Below, piece after piece: positions 62,282-64,000 of a DNA stretch of 64,000 nt. Made by a program: the position numbers and the translations under genes. Each line of letters opens with the position of its first letter. Position 1 is the first letter of the stretch. The notes beneath the pieces are model-generated. The model worked only from the letters and a program-made list of their open reading frames with translations, was not told the DNA's origin and made no database searches. The DNA is from Bog-473 sp963850095 (GTDB lineage Bacteria; Actinomycetota; Acidimicrobiia; Acidimicrobiales; RAAP-2), in the NCBI GenBank assembly GCA_963850095.1, contig CAWKJX010000001.1:62001-126000 (forward strand). Direction: 5' to 3'.

Positions 62282-64000
62282 CCCCACCACGTCCGGCTCA
62301 GCATGAAGGCGATGATGAGCGCCATCCCGAGGGCGATGCCCAGCGCGTAGTTGCGGGCGTAGCCGGTCTGCAGCTTGCGCGCCGCCGTGCCCGTGACCTT
62401 GGCCAGGTGCGCGGAGCCGTTGACCGCACCGTCGATGACGCGGGTGTCGACCACCCAGGCGCAGAAGGTGGCCAGGCGCTGGCCGGGACGGCCGATGACG
62501 GTGTCGTAGAAGTCGTCCCAGTACCAGACCCGTTGGAGGAAGGCGGGTTCGAGCGCCGGCTTGTCCACCTCGGAGCCCCGCCAGAGCATGTAGGCCACGA
62601 TCACGCCGGTGAGGGCGGCGGCGATGTCGATGAGGGCCAGGTACCACTCCCCCTTGCTCCCCAGGTGGTCGTTGTACAGGGTGCCGCTGAAGACGGGGGC
62701 CAGGAAGCTCGCCAGGTTGTCGGTGTGCACCCAGGGCAGGTCCAGCGCACCGGCGAAGAAGGCGAAGAAGGCGAGGACCACCAGCGGCAGGCGCATGACC
62801 CAGGGCGACTCGTGCGGGGCGTGCAGCGCCGGCTCGCCGTGCGGGCCCGGCTTGTCGAAGCGCTCCTCGCCGCCGAAGGCGAGAATTTCGAGCCGGCTCA
62901 TGTAGTACGCCGTGAGCACCGCGGTAATGACACCGATGACCCACAAGGGCTTGTAGTGGGCCCACGTGTTGTCCAGCACGTCGCCCTTGGCCCAGAAGCC
63001 CGAGAGCGGCGGGATGCCGGCGATGGCCAGGAAGCCGATGGTGAAGGTGATCGTCGTCCACTTCATGTAGCGGCGCAACGCGCCCATGCGCTTGAGGTCC
63101 TGCTCGTCATCGAGGCCGTGGATGACCGAGCCCGCGCCCAGGAAGAGGAGGCCCTTGAAGAAGGCGTGGGCCACCATGAGGAAGATGGCGGCGATGTAGG
63201 CCCCCGAGCCGACGGCGAGGATCATGTAGCCGATCTGCGAAATCGTCGAGAAGGCCAGCACCTTCTTTATGTCCTGCTGCGCGCAGGCGATGGTGGCCGC
63301 CACGAAGGCGGTCACCACGCCGATGATGGCGATCACCTCGGTGCCGTCGGCCGTCAGGTGCAGCACCGGGTTCATGCGGCACAGCAGGTAGACCCCGGCC
63401 GTCACCATGGTGGCGGCATGGATCAGCGCCGAGACCGGGGTGGGGCCCTCCATGGCATCGGGCAGCCAGTTGAACAGCGGAATCTGGGCCGACTTGCCGG
63501 TGGCGGCCAGGAACAGCAGCAGCACGGCGGCGGTGGCGACGCCGGGACTCAGGTGGGACAGCTGCCCGAAGATGCCGCCGCCCGGGCCGCTCTCGTACTG
63601 CACCGTGCCGGTCTTCTCGAAGAGGAGGAAGATGGCGAGCAGGAACCCGGCGTCGCCGATGCGGTTGTAGATGAAGGCCTTCTTGCCGGCCGAGGCGGCC
63701 GACTCGCGCTGGAACCAGAAGGCAACCAGCCAGTAGGAGCAGACGCCGACGCCCTCCCACCCGACGAAGGTGAGCAGCAGGTTGTTCGCCAGCACCAAGC
63801 AGGAGCATGGAGAAGACGAAGAGGTTGAGGTAGATGAAGAACTTCGAGTAGTCCCGGTCGTGCTTCATATACCCGATGGAGTACAGGTGGATGAGCACGC
63901 TGACGAAGGTGACGAAGAGGCACATCGTCATCGACAGTGGGTCGACCAGCGTGCCGACGGGCACGCTGAGGCCGCCGACGCTGAACCAGGTGTAGTAGTT
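62278..64000 (-). CDS. nuoL: NADH-quinone oxidoreductase subunit L, cut by the window edge, one frame break
   Basis: The proton-pumping subunit with a long amphipathic helix. The 5' end lies outside the window (the frame is open to 64000). Motifs: VDPLSMTMCLFVT, ANNLLLTFVGWEGVGVCSYWL, the KSAQIPLFNWLPDAMEGPTPVSALIHAATMVTAGVYL block, and DIKKVLAFSTISQIGYM. The frame is broken at 63797-63798: removing one A restores MLLLVLANNLLLTF. As complex I is otherwise intact, this is most likely a sequence error. Confidence 0.93.

Noticed and set aside
1..64000. Search by eye for tRNA, rRNA, CRISPR arrays, transposases and integrases
   Set aside because: None found; no cloverleaf-like unit, no repeat-spacer array and no transposase motif.

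Overview
The window is one stretch of a high-GC actinobacterial chromosome, most likely from the class Acidimicrobiia or a close relative. Pointers to Actinobacteria are a mycofactocin cluster with an NDMA-type alcohol dehydrogenase, a ctaE-qcrCAB respiratory operon with a di-haem QcrC, the actinobacterial oxidase subunit CtaF, a HelD-type helicase and a coproporphyrin-type haem operon. An acid-protease (sedolisin) gene at the left edge hints at an acidic soil or water habitat, but that is inference. No rRNA, tRNA, CRISPR array, insertion sequence or phage gene was found.

Layout. (1) 0-2.2 kb: end of a secreted sedolisin gene. (2) 2.2-14 kb: mycofactocin region. A minus-strand operon mftA-mftB-mftC-mftE-SDR-zinc finger faces a divergent mftF. 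A GGDEF/EAL protein and a methyltransferase then separate these from mftD and a nicotinoprotein alcohol dehydrogenase. mftA (36 codons, ending in Val-Tyr) is very small and easy to miss. (3) 14-27 kb: two divergent TetR regulators, a fused ABC exporter, a D-aminoacylase-like amidohydrolase, an alpha/beta hydrolase, DedA, a GH1 glycosidase, an enoyl-CoA hydratase, TatA and a metallo-beta-lactamase-fold hydrolase. (4) 27-30 kb: ctaC-ctaD-ctaF. (5) 30-37.5 kb: transporter, ArsR and TetR regulators with visible operators, an MpaB-type oxygenase, a class III cyclase fused to a YHS-like domain, and two SDRs. (6) 37.5-44 kb: ctaE-qcrC-qcrA-qcrB plus a coupled SCO6745-like gene, preceded by helD. (7) 44-49.4 kb: ybjQ-hemE-cpfC-cgoX-lnt, nearly all with 4-bp overlaps. 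(8) 49.4-52.4 kb: a looser stretch of visibly lower GC with a hydrolase, a VOC protein and a methyltransferase behind a structured leader. (9) 52.4-59 kb: HAD phosphatase, a very large lysyl-phosphatidylglycerol-synthase-like protein, a 45-residue zinc ribbon, a PPOX-fold protein, a Thr/Pro-rich membrane protein and a DUF2252 protein. (10) 59-64 kb: nuoN, nuoM and nuoL (cut by the right edge) of complex I.

How the parts fit. The respiratory chain is the main theme: complex I, the bc-aa3 supercomplex genes, and an operon for haem biosynthesis and lipoprotein acylation. The other theme is mycofactocin: MftA is bound by MftB, processed by MftC and MftE, converted by MftD and glycosylated by MftF, to give the redox cofactor that re-oxidises the bound NAD(H) of partner dehydrogenases such as the neighbouring alcohol dehydrogenase and SDR.

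Caution on sequence quality. At least eight positions carry a frame break that a single-base insertion or deletion would repair (near 1800, 21324, 22500, 24841, 54628, 56935, 57323 and 63797), including one in nuoL. They look like systematic sequencing or assembly errors rather than a run of pseudogenes. Affected genes are given at full length with the break noted.
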